From: Elusimicrobiota bacterium
Lineage (GTDB): Bacteria; Elusimicrobiota; UBA8919
Assembly (NCBI GenBank): GCA_003452965.1
Contig: DMMW01000057.1
Coordinates: forward strand, 24,147 to 35,574
DNA length: 11,428 bases
Direction of reading: 5' to 3'
A program made the translations under genes and the position numbers. Numbering within the stretch: position 1 is the first letter of the stretch; the number at the start of each line of letters is the position of its first letter. Of the stretch, positions 1 to 6,482 are shown piece after piece. Under the pieces are notes generated by a model. That model ran no database searches. It was not told the DNA's origin and saw only the letters and a list, made by a program, of their open reading frames with translations.

Positions 1-446
1 ATTTCTATTCTCAATTTTGCTTTGTGTATCTTTAAAATCGGAATTTTTATCTTTCTATCTTTAACTAAAATCTCCACAAAATCATTCTCGGTATTTATAA
101 TTTTGCCTTCATAAAATATATTATCTTCAACCGGCTCTTTAAGATTTATTACGGCTGTCCTTCCAATGTTTTTTTTGAAATCTTTTTCAGTTATTAAAGC
201 CCTGTCTAAACCCGGAGAAGAAACCTCTAAATCATAATTTGAAATGTTTAAATCACTGCCATCCAGTAAAAATCCGATTATATTACTGACTTTTTCACAA
301 TCACCAGTAGTTACACCCCCGGTTTTATCTATAAATACACGAATAATTGTCCGTCCTTTAAACTGGGAACTCTTTATTTCAATAATCTCAAAACCCTCTT
401 TTTCTACGTCTTCTCTTATAATTTCCCTTATTTTTTCTACTATCAT
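1..446 (-). CDS. rimP: Ribosome maturation factor RimP (3' end cut by window edge)
   Basis: RimP assists maturation of the 30S ribosomal subunit in the cytoplasm. I translated 148 codons with no stop; family members are about 150 residues, so only the last few residues and the stop are probably missing. The family signature is clear: the N-terminal alpha/beta domain has RVFIDKTGGVTTGDCEKVS, followed by YDLEVSSPGLDRAL and a following DF, then an SH3-like C-terminal domain with GKI and FVEIL segments. The start is the ATG at 444-446; an in-frame TGA lies 9 bases upstream, so no longer start is possible. Only a weak GATGAG lies upstream as ribosome binding site. RimP is usually the first gene of rimP-nusA-infB, which would continue leftward outside the window. 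A perfect promoter and a terminator hairpin precede it. Confidence 0.95.
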   Translation of the reverse strand, partial: MIVEKIREIIREDVEKEGFEIIEIKSSQFKGRTIIRVFIDKTGGVTTGDCEKVSNIIGFLLDGSDLNISNYDLEVSSPGLDRALITEKDFKKNIGRTAVINLKEPVEDNIFYEGKIINTENDFVEILVKDRKIKIPILKIHKAKLRIE

Positions 447-481
447 TGGTTTTACTCATCCACAATGTTGATGAACGGGAC

Positions 482-512
482 TAAAAATAAAGAGTGGTTT
501 GTAGCCACTCTT
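482..512 (-). terminator. Intrinsic terminator hairpin between proS and rimP (possible rimP attenuator)
   Basis: On the minus strand AAGAGTGG (512-505) and CCACTCTT (497-490) form a perfect 8-bp stem with a 7-base loop, followed by TATTTTTAG (489-481). This is a standard Rho-independent terminator shape, although the U-run is interrupted by an A. It lies 3' of proS and also downstream of the predicted rimP promoter start site, so it could end proS transcripts, attenuate rimP transcripts, or both. Confidence 0.75.
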
Positions 513-513
513 G

Positions 514-536
514 AATAACTATCAACTGTAGTTATT
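514..536 (-). repeat. Inverted repeat just after proS, overlapping the rimP promoter -10
   Basis: AATAACTA (514-521) and TAGTTATT (529-536) are perfect 8-bp reverse complements around a 7-base loop. In proS read-through RNA it forms a second hairpin before the terminator. It overlaps the TATAAT at 534-539 and the predicted start site, so it may matter as DNA (an operator-like dyad) or only as RNA from proS. Confidence 0.5.
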
Positions 537-562
537 ATATAAAAACTATTTTAGAATGTCAA
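534..562 (-). promoter_or_regulatory. Consensus sigma70-type promoter for rimP
   Basis: Read on the minus strand, TTGACA (562-557) is separated by exactly 17 bases from TATAAT (539-534): both hexamers are perfect and the spacing is optimal. The -35 lies inside the last codons of proS and the -10 lies 6 bases or so past its stop. Transcription would start near 527, upstream of the terminator hairpin at 482-512, giving a leader of about 80 bases before the rimP ATG. Confidence 0.8.
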
Positions 563-2237
563 GTATATTCCCTATTTTAGTCAATTTAGCCGTTTTCTCC
601 GCTCTATATTTAACCTCAACTCCATTTTCTGCAATTGTTTTATCCGAAACCGTAATTCTTATAGGAATCCCCAACAAATCCGCATCCTTGAATTTCACTC
701 CCGCCCGTTCATTTCTATCATCAAGAATAACATCTGTTTTTTCAGATAACTGATTATATATTAAATCGCTTACTTCTTTTATTTTACCTTCGTAAGAAAT
801 AGGAATTATTATAACCCTGTACGGGGCAACCGTTTCATTCCAGATAATCCCATTTTCGTCGTGAGATTGTTCAATCATGGCGGCAACGATTCTTGATACT
901 CCTATACCATAGCAACCCATTATAAAATGATTTTTATTACCTTTATCATCCAGGAAGGTGGCATTCATAGTCTTTGAATATTTAATACCCAATCTGAACG
1001 TATGCCCTATTTCTATACCTCTTGAAAATTTCAGGTGATTTTCCTGACATTTAGGACATAAATCCCCTCTTCTTGTTTTTCTTAAATCGGCAATTGCCAA
1101 TGGTTTATAATCTCTGTCTATATTTATATTTTTTAGATGATAATCCTTCTTATTGGCGCCTGAAATACCGTTTACTATGTTTTCGATAGAAAAATCTGCA
1201 TAAATATCAATATTTTTATCGTTCAAATTTACCGGTCCCGCGAAACCTACGGGAGCGCCCAAAACTTTTTCAACAGTTTCAGCATTTGCAAGCGCAATCT
1301 GATTGCATTTTAGAACATATTTCAATTTTTCTTCGTTTATTTCCATATCTCCCCTAACAATCACCATGACAGGTTTTTCATCAGCGAGATATATAAGCGT
1401 TTTAATAAATTTTTCGGGTTTTTCATTTACAAACTTGCTTACTTCATCAACTGTTTTTAGATTAGGGGTATAAATTTCTTCCAAATCCTTTATTTCACCC
1501 AAAACTCTTTTTCCTTCAGTCCTTGAACATTCTGCTTTTTCAATGTTAGCGCCATAACCGCAATCACATGATATAATTTCTTCTTCGCCGGTATCAGCGA
1601 CAACCATAAATTCATGCGAGGATGAACCGCCTATCGCCCCTGTAGTCGCTTCTACTGGACAGTATTTGAATCCGCATTTAACACAAATTCTGGAATACGC
1701 ATCAAAAACAATTTTATAATAATTTGCGGCATCCTCTTCCGTAGCATGGAAGGAATATGCATCTTTCATATAAAATTCTTTTGCACGCATGACACCGAAA
1801 CGCGGCCTGATTTCGTCTCTGAATTTCGTCTGAAATTGATAAAGCATTAACGGAAGTTGCTTGTACGAACGCACCTCTTTACGAACTATGTCGGTAATTA
1901 CCTCTTCGTGAGTCGGACCTAAACAAAATTCCCTTCCAGCACGATCTTTTATGCGGTAAAGTTCGTCGCCATAAATTTCCCAACGACCGGTTTCAACCCA
2001 TAATTCCTTAGGTAGAACTGCAGGCAAAAGCAGTTCCTGCCCGCCAATTTTATTCATCTCTTCGCGGATTATTTGTTCAACTTTCTTTAAAACAATAAGC
2101 CCTAACGGCAACCATTCATAAATACCTGAAGAAAGTTTTCTTATTAATCCGGCACGCAGCATCAATTTTTGAGATATTGTATCCGCATCGGAAGGTGTTT
2201 CTTTGACTGTCGGTATAAATGCCTGTGTGTATTTCAT
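546..2237 (-). CDS. proS: Prolyl-tRNA synthetase, bacterial type with editing insertion domain
   Basis: Class II aminoacyl-tRNA synthetase that charges tRNA-Pro with proline. With the ATG at 2235-2237 it is 563 residues, normal for the bacterial form. Visible parts: N-terminal MKYTQAFIPTVKE; GPTHEE (107-112); motif 2 KFRDEIRPRFGVMRAKEFYM (138-157); GAIGGSSSHEF (200-210); the INS editing domain at roughly 225-390, with K279 at the place of the editing lysine and GANKKDYH (360-367); motif 3 GCYGIGVSR (441-449); and a C-terminal anticodon-binding domain (about 470-563). A longer reading from a GTG at 2261 would add eight residues encoded by a tandem repeat (LYTVYCN), which I reject because the family starts at MKYTQ. 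No Shine-Dalgarno precedes the ATG. It probably shares a transcript with the citrate synthase gene upstream. Confidence 0.96.
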   Translation of the reverse strand: MKYTQAFIPTVKETPSDADTISQKLMLRAGLIRKLSSGIYEWLPLGLIVLKKVEQIIREEMNKIGGQELLLPAVLPKELWVETGRWEIYGDELYRIKDRAGREFCLGPTHEEVITDIVRKEVRSYKQLPLMLYQFQTKFRDEIRPRFGVMRAKEFYMKDAYSFHATEEDAANYYKIVFDAYSRICVKCGFKYCPVEATTGAIGGSSSHEFMVVADTGEEEIISCDCGYGANIEKAECSRTEGKRVLGEIKDLEEIYTPNLKTVDEVSKFVNEKPEKFIKTLIYLADEKPVMVIVRGDMEINEEKLKYVLKCNQIALANAETVEKVLGAPVGFAGPVNLNDKNIDIYADFSIENIVNGISGANKKDYHLKNINIDRDYKPLAIADLRKTRRGDLCPKCQENHLKFSRGIEIGHTFRLGIKYSKTMNATFLDDKGNKNHFIMGCYGIGVSRIVAAMIEQSHDENGIIWNETVAPYRVIIIPISYEGKIKEVSDLIYNQLSEKTDVILDDRNERAGVKFKDADLLGIPIRITVSDKTIAENGVEVKYRAEKTAKLTKIGNILDILK

Positions 2238-2240
2238 ATT

Positions 2241-2328
2241 ACAGTATACAGTATACAGCACACAGTATACAGATAAAAATCAAAAATTCCTTAAAACTGA
2301 ATCCTGTATCCTGTATCCTGTGTACTAT
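2241..2328. repeat. Heptad-arm inverted repeat element A (between citrate synthase gene and proS)
   Basis: On the plus strand the left arm is five 7-base units (ACAGTAT twice, ACAGCAC, ACAGTAT, ACAGATA; 2241-2275), then an A+T-rich core (2276-2300), then three exact ATCCTGT copies and GTACTAT (2301-2328). The reverse complement of the right unit is ACAGGAT, one base away from ACAGTAT, so the arms pair at about 6 of 7 positions per unit. The left arm ends three bases from the proS start codon; the right arm contains the stop codon of the upstream gene. Confidence 0.85.
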
Positions 2329-3686
2329 CCTTTACAGATTTCTGGTATAAATTTCTTAACTAATTCGTGCATTTCCTCGTCGGAAATACCTATAGTTCTT
2401 TCTGCTTCATATTGGGTATCAATCCATTCCTTAATTTTTATTGCGCCCGGATTATCTTTATCAACTTTTATTCTCATATGATGATTAATCCAGTAAATTA
2501 TACCGGCAATTCCGGATTTATCGGTTATACCTACGGAAACAGGCCTTTTTAATATTTTACTTGTGTCAAATATATTATAAATTTCTTCATCTTTTAAAAG
2601 ACCGTCCGCATGTATTCCTGCACGGGTAACATTAAAATTCTTTCCAACATATGGTTGATTCAGAGGAACCTGATACTTAATCTCCTTATCAAAATATTCT
2701 GTAATTTCGGTTATAACGGTTGTATCCATACCGTTAGCATCTCCCCGAAAAGCTATATATTCTATTACTAATGCTTCGGTAGGCGTATTGCCCGTTCTTT
2801 CCCCAATACCTAAAAGAGAACCGTTTGCTACACAGCAACCATAAAGCCAGGCGCCTATAGCATTTGTTAAAGCACGATAAAAATCATTATGACCATGCCA
2901 TTCGAGCCATTCCGAAGGAACACCCGCGAATTTAGTTAATCCGTACATTATGCCGTTAACGGAACGCGGCAACGAGACGCCTGGATATGTAACACCGTAT
3001 CCCAGCGTATCGCATGCCCGTATCTTGACAGGCATCTTTGCATCCTTTGAAAGTTTCATTAGTTCCTGGGCAAAAGGAACAACAAATCCGTAGAAATCGG
3101 CTCTGGTAATATCCTCAAAGTGACAACGCGGGACTATTTTTTCTTCAAGTGCTTTGCTCACTATATCAAGATACATATCCATCGCTTGTTTTCTTGACTT
3201 TTTTAGTTTAAGAAAAATATGATAATCTGAAACCGAAGTAAGAATCCCGGTTTCTTTTAAACCAAGCGTTTTTACTAATTTGAAATCCTCTTTGTGGGCA
3301 CGTATCCAGCCGGTAATTTCGGGATACCTGTAATTCAGACCCAAACATTTTGTAATTGCTTCCTTGTCTTTATCGGAATATAAAAAAAACTCTGATTGTC
3401 TGATAACACCGCTTGGTCCTGACAAGCGATGTAACATCTTGTAAACATCAACTATCTGTTTAACGGTATATGGCGGCCGAGACTGCTGACCGTCTCTGAA
3501 CGTAGTATCCGTTATCCAAATTTCATCCGCCGGATTCATCGGCACAACCCGCCAGTTAAAAGAAACCTTAGGAACTTCTCCATACGGAAAAATATCTCTA
3601 AAAAGATTCGGTTCCTTCACATCCTGCAATTCATATTTATATTCATCTTGTTCTAAAGTTCTTGTTCTTTTATTAAATTTTAACAT
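2325..3686 (-). CDS. Re-citrate synthase-like enzyme (isopropylmalate/homocitrate synthase family)
   Basis: A 453-residue DRE-TIM metallolyase that condenses acetyl-CoA with a 2-oxo acid. Seen: the metal/catalytic motif DTTFRDGQQSRPP (60-72), TGILTSVSDYHI (146-157), RCHFEDITRADFYGF (187-201), metal-ligand HGHND (264-268), NGSLLGIGERTGNTP (288-302) and a GIHADG motif (357-362). The C-terminus after residue 405 is short, so the leucine-binding regulatory domain of true isopropylmalate synthases is absent. The N-terminal extension (YKYELQDVKEPNLFRDIFPY) and RDGQQ instead of RDGEQ resemble, from memory, the Clostridium kluyveri and syntroph Re-citrate synthases. Citrate from oxaloacetate is therefore the favoured reaction, with homocitrate or isopropylmalate synthesis as alternatives. 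The ATG at 3684-3686 has a strong ribosome binding site. It is followed by proS. Confidence 0.85.
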   Translation of the reverse strand: MLKFNKRTRTLEQDEYKYELQDVKEPNLFRDIFPYGEVPKVSFNWRVVPMNPADEIWITDTTFRDGQQSRPPYTVKQIVDVYKMLHRLSGPSGVIRQSEFFLYSDKDKEAITKCLGLNYRYPEITGWIRAHKEDFKLVKTLGLKETGILTSVSDYHIFLKLKKSRKQAMDMYLDIVSKALEEKIVPRCHFEDITRADFYGFVVPFAQELMKLSKDAKMPVKIRACDTLGYGVTYPGVSLPRSVNGIMYGLTKFAGVPSEWLEWHGHNDFYRALTNAIGAWLYGCCVANGSLLGIGERTGNTPTEALVIEYIAFRGDANGMDTTVITEITEYFDKEIKYQVPLNQPYVGKNFNVTRAGIHADGLLKDEEIYNIFDTSKILKRPVSVGITDKSGIAGIIYWINHHMRIKVDKDNPGAIKIKEWIDTQYEAERTIGISDEEMHELVKKFIPEICKG

Positions 3687-3691
3687 ATTAT

Positions 3692-3697
3692 CACCTC
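3692..3697 (-). promoter_or_regulatory. Strong Shine-Dalgarno for the citrate synthase gene
   Basis: GAGGTG on the minus strand, five bases before the ATG at 3686. It fixes the start and contrasts with the genes preceded by heptad elements, which have no such sequence. Confidence 0.85.
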
Positions 3698-3720
3698 ATT
3701 ATTCTAATTAGGGTTCACTG

Positions 3721-3758
3721 GAAAAACTCCATTTTTCAAAATATCCTCAGGATATTTT
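3721..3758 (-). repeat. Two adjacent hairpins in the citrate synthase gene leader
   Basis: AAAATATCCT (3738-3747) and AGGATATTTT (3749-3758) are perfect 10-bp reverse complements around one base. Directly next to them GAAAAA (3721-3726) and TTTTTC (3732-3737) form a 6-bp stem with a 5-base loop. Both would form in the leader RNA 35 to 70 bases before the start codon. There is no clean U-run after the first hairpin, so I do not call it a terminator. Confidence 0.5.
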
Positions 3759-3786
3759 GTCATTAAAAACCTTAACAAATGAATTT

Positions 3787-3831
3787 AAACTGCAAGAAAA
3801 AACTAAAAAAAAGTCAAAACCCTTGCAGTTT
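3787..3831. repeat. 10-bp inverted repeat with 25-base A/T loop
   Basis: AAACTGCAAG (3787-3796) and CTTGCAGTTT (3822-3831) are perfect reverse complements. The loop is almost all A on the plus strand and T on the minus (transcribed) strand. It lies in the predicted leader of the citrate synthase gene. Function unknown; it could be a leader hairpin or a small dispersed repeat. Confidence 0.5.
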
Positions 3832-3853
3832 ATAGGTGTTAATCAACCCATTC

Positions 3854-3938
3854 TGTCATTCCCCGTATCGGGTACGGGGCAGGCTCTGCGGAAACCCGCC
3901 TTAATGCTCCGCCAGCTGGCGGATTCGCGGGTATGACA
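3854..3938. repeat. Palindromic REP/MITE-like element with TGTCAT termini
   Basis: This 85-base G+C-rich block stands out in an A+T-rich gap. Its ends are TGTCAT (3854-3859) and ATGACA (3933-3938). Inside, CCCCGTA (3861-3867) pairs with TACGGGG (3873-3879), ACCCGC (3894-3899) pairs with GCGGGT (3927-3932), and TCCGCCAGCTGGCGGA (3908-3923) is a perfect 16-base palindrome. It resembles the 'TGTCATTCCCGC' class of dispersed bacterial palindromic repeats. There is no ORF inside, so any mobility would depend on a transposase elsewhere. Confidence 0.7.
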
Positions 3939-3971
3939 ATACATACAAAAGACATTTTTCAGCAGACTCTA

Positions 3972-3999
3972 ATTATATTATTTTTTTTAACAATTACAA
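3972..3999 (-). promoter_or_regulatory. Promoter candidate for citrate synthase gene-proS unit
   Basis: Minus strand TTGTAA (3999-3994; four of six match TTGACA), a 16-base spacer containing eight consecutive A, and a perfect TATAAT (3977-3972). The start site would be near 3965, leaving a leader of about 280 bases. The A-rich spacer makes chance TATAAT matches more likely, so this is moderate evidence. Confidence 0.5.
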
Positions 4000-4018
4000 T
4001 GCAGAAAAGTAATTAAAG

Positions 4019-4104
4019 TGTGGATTGTGTGTTTGTGCGATAGTAAGTCGAAATTAAAATTTTATTCCTACCTAATAATCCTATCCCACTATCCCACTAT
4101 TACC
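4019..4104. repeat. Octad-arm element D (downstream of proB)
   Basis: The right arm has CTATCCCA twice (4081-4096) followed by CTATTACC, a period of 8 that covers the proB stop codon and its last codons. The left arm (4019-4049) is a degenerate G/T-rich repeat of similar period (GTGTGGATT, GTGTGTTT, GTGCGATA, GTAAGTC) whose orientation is complementary to the right arm; GATAGT and ACTATC are an exact pair. An A+T spacer lies between. Same layout as elements A, B, C and E but with a different unit. Confidence 0.55.
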
Positions 4105-5171
4105 AAATTGTCCTTGTGAATAATTTCATCGTAATCCTTATGACAAAGAATCTTTTCTATCTCTGACGATTTATGACCTTTTATCTTCTTTATATCCTCA
4201 CAAGAATATGAGACAATGCCCCGCGCTATTTCACTTTTATTATTAACAACATTTACAACATCGCCTTTTTCAAAATCACCCTCAACAGATATGATTCCGG
4301 AGGGCAATAAACTCTTTGACAAATTTTTCAACGCATTTGCCGCACCGTCATCAATTATTATCTTGCCGGAAATCTTCGCACCAAACGCTATCCATTTTTT
4401 TCTTCCGTCAATTTTAACATTACTTAAAAATCTCGTGCATTTAACCCTGCCGGAAATAATATCAGTAATATTTGTATTCTTTGTTCCGTTAGTTATAAAT
4501 ACTTCTATACCTGATGCGGTCGCTATTTTCGCTGCTTCTATTTTTGATTCCATTCCACCAACGGAAAAACCGCAGCCCTTATCCCCAGTTGCATAACTTT
4601 CTATATCACCTGATATCTTTTTAACCTCAAAAACCAATTCCGCATCCTTATCTTTTTTAGGATTACCTTTATAAAGCCCGTCAACATCAGTATAAATAAT
4701 CAGACAATCTGCATCCGTTTTTGAAGCAACAACTGCGGAAAGCGTATCGTTATCGCCAAAATTTATCTCTTCGGTCGCTACCGTATCGTTTTCGTTAATT
4801 ATAGGAATAACGCTCCATGACAGCAATTTTAAAATAGTATTTCTGGTGTTAAGATATCTGTTTCTATCTTCAAAATCATTTTTAGTGAGAAGTATTTGGG
4901 CAACGGAAATATTATATCTTGAAAATTCTTCAGCCCATTTATTCATTAAGCCAACCTGCCCTATGGAAGCTGCCGCTTGCTTTGAAGGTAAATCAGAAGG
5001 CCTTTTTTTCAAATCCAATTTCACAATACCTGTTGCAATAGCACCTGATGAGACAATAACAACATCGTTTTCCATATTATGAAATGATGCTATTCCTTCA
5101 GTAATTTTTTGCAGATTCTCCTGAGCTGTTACTAATCTGCTCCCGATTTTAATAACAATTCTATTCTTCAT
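4089..5171 (-). CDS. proB: Glutamate 5-kinase with C-terminal PUA domain
   Basis: Phosphorylates L-glutamate with ATP to give glutamate 5-phosphate, the first step of proline synthesis. At 360 residues it matches the kinase-plus-PUA form. Seen: RIVIKIGSRLVT (4-15, amino-acid-kinase start), SSGAIATGI (41-49), INENDTVATEEINFGDNDTL (125-144), TDVDGLY (161-167), VGGMESKIEAA (204-214) and a PUA domain at about 265-350. The ATG at 5169-5171 overlaps the end of obgE by 11 bases, which implies translational coupling; a GTG 18 bases upstream would add MILSFI, which the family lacks. The final IVG and the stop are encoded within the tandem octads of element D. No proA, the usual next pathway gene, follows here. 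It would normally be feedback-inhibited by proline; that is family knowledge, not seen. Confidence 0.95.
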   Translation of the reverse strand: MKNRIVIKIGSRLVTAQENLQKITEGIASFHNMENDVVIVSSGAIATGIVKLDLKKRPSDLPSKQAAASIGQVGLMNKWAEEFSRYNISVAQILLTKNDFEDRNRYLNTRNTILKLLSWSVIPIINENDTVATEEINFGDNDTLSAVVASKTDADCLIIYTDVDGLYKGNPKKDKDAELVFEVKKISGDIESYATGDKGCGFSVGGMESKIEAAKIATASGIEVFITNGTKNTNITDIISGRVKCTRFLSNVKIDGRKKWIAFGAKISGKIIIDDGAANALKNLSKSLLPSGIISVEGDFEKGDVVNVVNNKSEIARGIVSYSCEDIKKIKGHKSSEIEKILCHKDYDEIIHKDNLVIVG

Positions 5172-6402
5172 AATGAAACTCAAAATCACCGATTTTAACT
5201 ATATCGCCGATTTTAATACCTTCTTCTTTTAATTTTTGATCAACACCGATTTTTTTAAGAATATTTTGGAACCTTCTTATAGATTCCTCTTCATTAAAAT
5301 TAGTCATAGCGATTAGGTCCAGTATCTTTTTACCGATAACCTCAAAATAATTGTTTATTCTAATAATGGAAAATTCTGGTTCGTATTTATAATTAATTGT
5401 TTTTATTTCTATCGGCTCTTCTTCCTTTACAGTATCTATTTTTTTTAAAATCTCCGCAAGTAATGGTTTAAGCCCTTCGCCTTTTAATGCTGATATCGGG
5501 AATACAGTTTTTCTTTTCTTTTTGAAAAGTTTCAACGACTTTTCGGAACCAGGCACATCAATTTTATTCACTGCAATAATCTGTAATTTTTTTGCGAGCT
5601 TTTTAGAATAATCTTTTAGTTCCTTATTTATCGCTAAATATGTGGAATAAGCATTTTTTTTGTTATAACCATAAGCATCTACCATATGCAAAAGAATTTT
5701 TGTACGCTCAATATGCCTTAAAAAATCGTGTCCGAGACCTTTGCCTTTTGATGCTCCTTCAATTAAACCAGGAATATCGGCAAATATAAGGGTTCTATCA
5801 TAAAAACTTACTACGCCCAGATTTGGTGTCAGCGTAGTAAACGGATAATCGGCAATCTTAGGTCTTGCTGATGTGACTTTTGATAAAAATGTTGATTTAC
5901 CTGCATTAGGATATCCTAAAATACCAACATCTGCAATCATTTTCAATTCCAATTCTATTGTACACTCTTCACCCGGCTGCCCCTTTTCAACTACACGCGG
6001 CGCATTATTTCTTGATGTTTTGAATGCTGCATTTCCGCGACCGCCGCGACCGCCTAAAGCAACCACTGTTTCCTGATTATTTTCTGTTATATCTGCAATA
6101 ATAATATCATTTTTCTTTACAACTGTTCCGAGCGGTACATTAATGAATAAATCCTTCGAGGACTTCCCATAGCAGTTACTGCTCCACCCATGCTCTCCAT
6201 CTTTTGACTTATAATGTGGATGTCTTTGTAAATCTAATAATGTTTTTAAATTCTTTTCGCCTTTTATAATTACATCTCCGCCTTTTCCACCGTTACCACC
6301 GTCCGGTCCCCCTAAAGGCCTGTATTTTTCCCTATGGAAAGATAGACAACCGTCACCCCCTTTCCCCGCCTTTATATATAGTTTCGCTTTATCTATAAAC
6401 AT
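5161..6402 (-). CDS. obgE: GTPase ObgE/CgtA
   Basis: Essential GTPase that binds the 50S ribosomal subunit and links ribosome assembly to growth state. The 413 residues show all three domains: the glycine-rich Obg fold (about 1-158, with GGPDGGNGGKGGDV 31-44 and GGRGGRGNAAF 117-127); the G domain with P-loop GYPNAGKST (163-171), switch II DIPG (209-212), NKID (279-282) and SAL (304-306); and the C-terminal OCT domain (about 345-413), ending IGDIVKIGDFEFHYEE. The ATG at 6400-6402 starts the canonical MFIDKAK; no Shine-Dalgarno is present and heptad element B ends about 8 bases upstream. In many bacteria rplU and rpmA lie directly upstream; here a membrane-protein gene occupies that place. Confidence 0.97.
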   Translation of the reverse strand: MFIDKAKLYIKAGKGGDGCLSFHREKYRPLGGPDGGNGGKGGDVIIKGEKNLKTLLDLQRHPHYKSKDGEHGWSSNCYGKSSKDLFINVPLGTVVKKNDIIIADITENNQETVVALGGRGGRGNAAFKTSRNNAPRVVEKGQPGEECTIELELKMIADVGILGYPNAGKSTFLSKVTSARPKIADYPFTTLTPNLGVVSFYDRTLIFADIPGLIEGASKGKGLGHDFLRHIERTKILLHMVDAYGYNKKNAYSTYLAINKELKDYSKKLAKKLQIIAVNKIDVPGSEKSLKLFKKKRKTVFPISALKGEGLKPLLAEILKKIDTVKEEEPIEIKTINYKYEPEFSIIRINNYFEVIGKKILDLIAMTNFNEEESIRRFQNILKKIGVDQKLKEEGIKIGDIVKIGDFEFHYEE

Positions 6403-6409
6403 AATAAAT

Positions 6410-6479
6410 CAGTACTCAGGATACAGTAAACAGCAAACAGTAAAATCTAAAAAATAATCTAATAGCGTACTGTGTACTG
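6410..6479. repeat. Heptad-arm inverted repeat element B (upstream of obgE)
   Basis: Plus strand: CAGTACT, CAGGATA, CAGTAAA, CAGCAAA, CAGTAAA (6410-6444), then a core with AATCTAAAAAAT, then CGTACTG and TGTACTG (6466-6479). The right units read CAGTACG and CAGTACA on the other strand, complementary to the left arm. The element fills almost the whole 80-base gap between obgE and the gene upstream. Confidence 0.8.
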
Positions 6480-6482
6480 CCT

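Larger units (their letters stand above)
3687..4088. other. 402-base gene-free gap between proB and the citrate synthase gene
   Basis: I see no supported gene on either strand. Right to left the gap holds the octad-arm element D (to 4019), a promoter candidate (3972-3999), the palindromic element (3854-3938), a 10-bp inverted repeat (3787-3831), two adjacent hairpins (3721-3758) and the ribosome binding site of the next gene. I recognise no known riboswitch or T-box. Confidence 0.7.

Noticed and set aside
244..471. Plus-strand ORF of 75 residues antisense to rimP
   Set aside because: Its frame is the shadow of rimP, which has a clear family signature; no ribosome binding site or recognisable domain.
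2241..2275. TATACT motifs in the heptads as -10 promoter elements for proS
   Set aside because: They are a by-product of the ACAGTAT unit and no -35 hexamer lies at a usable distance; the promoter at 3972 or read-through is more plausible.
2241..2328. CRISPR-like array or direct-repeat array
   Set aside because: Units are 7 bases with no unique spacers and occur as two complementary arms; no cas gene present.
3738..3758. 10-bp dyad as an intrinsic terminator in the citrate synthase leader
   Set aside because: On the minus strand it is followed by GAAAAATGG, not a U-run.
3977..4017. Terminator for proB from the TAATTAC/GTAATT stem
   Set aside because: The stem is only about 6 bp with an 11-base loop and is followed by A, not U, on the transcribed strand.
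4216..4596. Plus-strand ORF of 126 residues inside proB
   Set aside because: Antisense shadow of the conserved glutamate kinase; no start signal seen.
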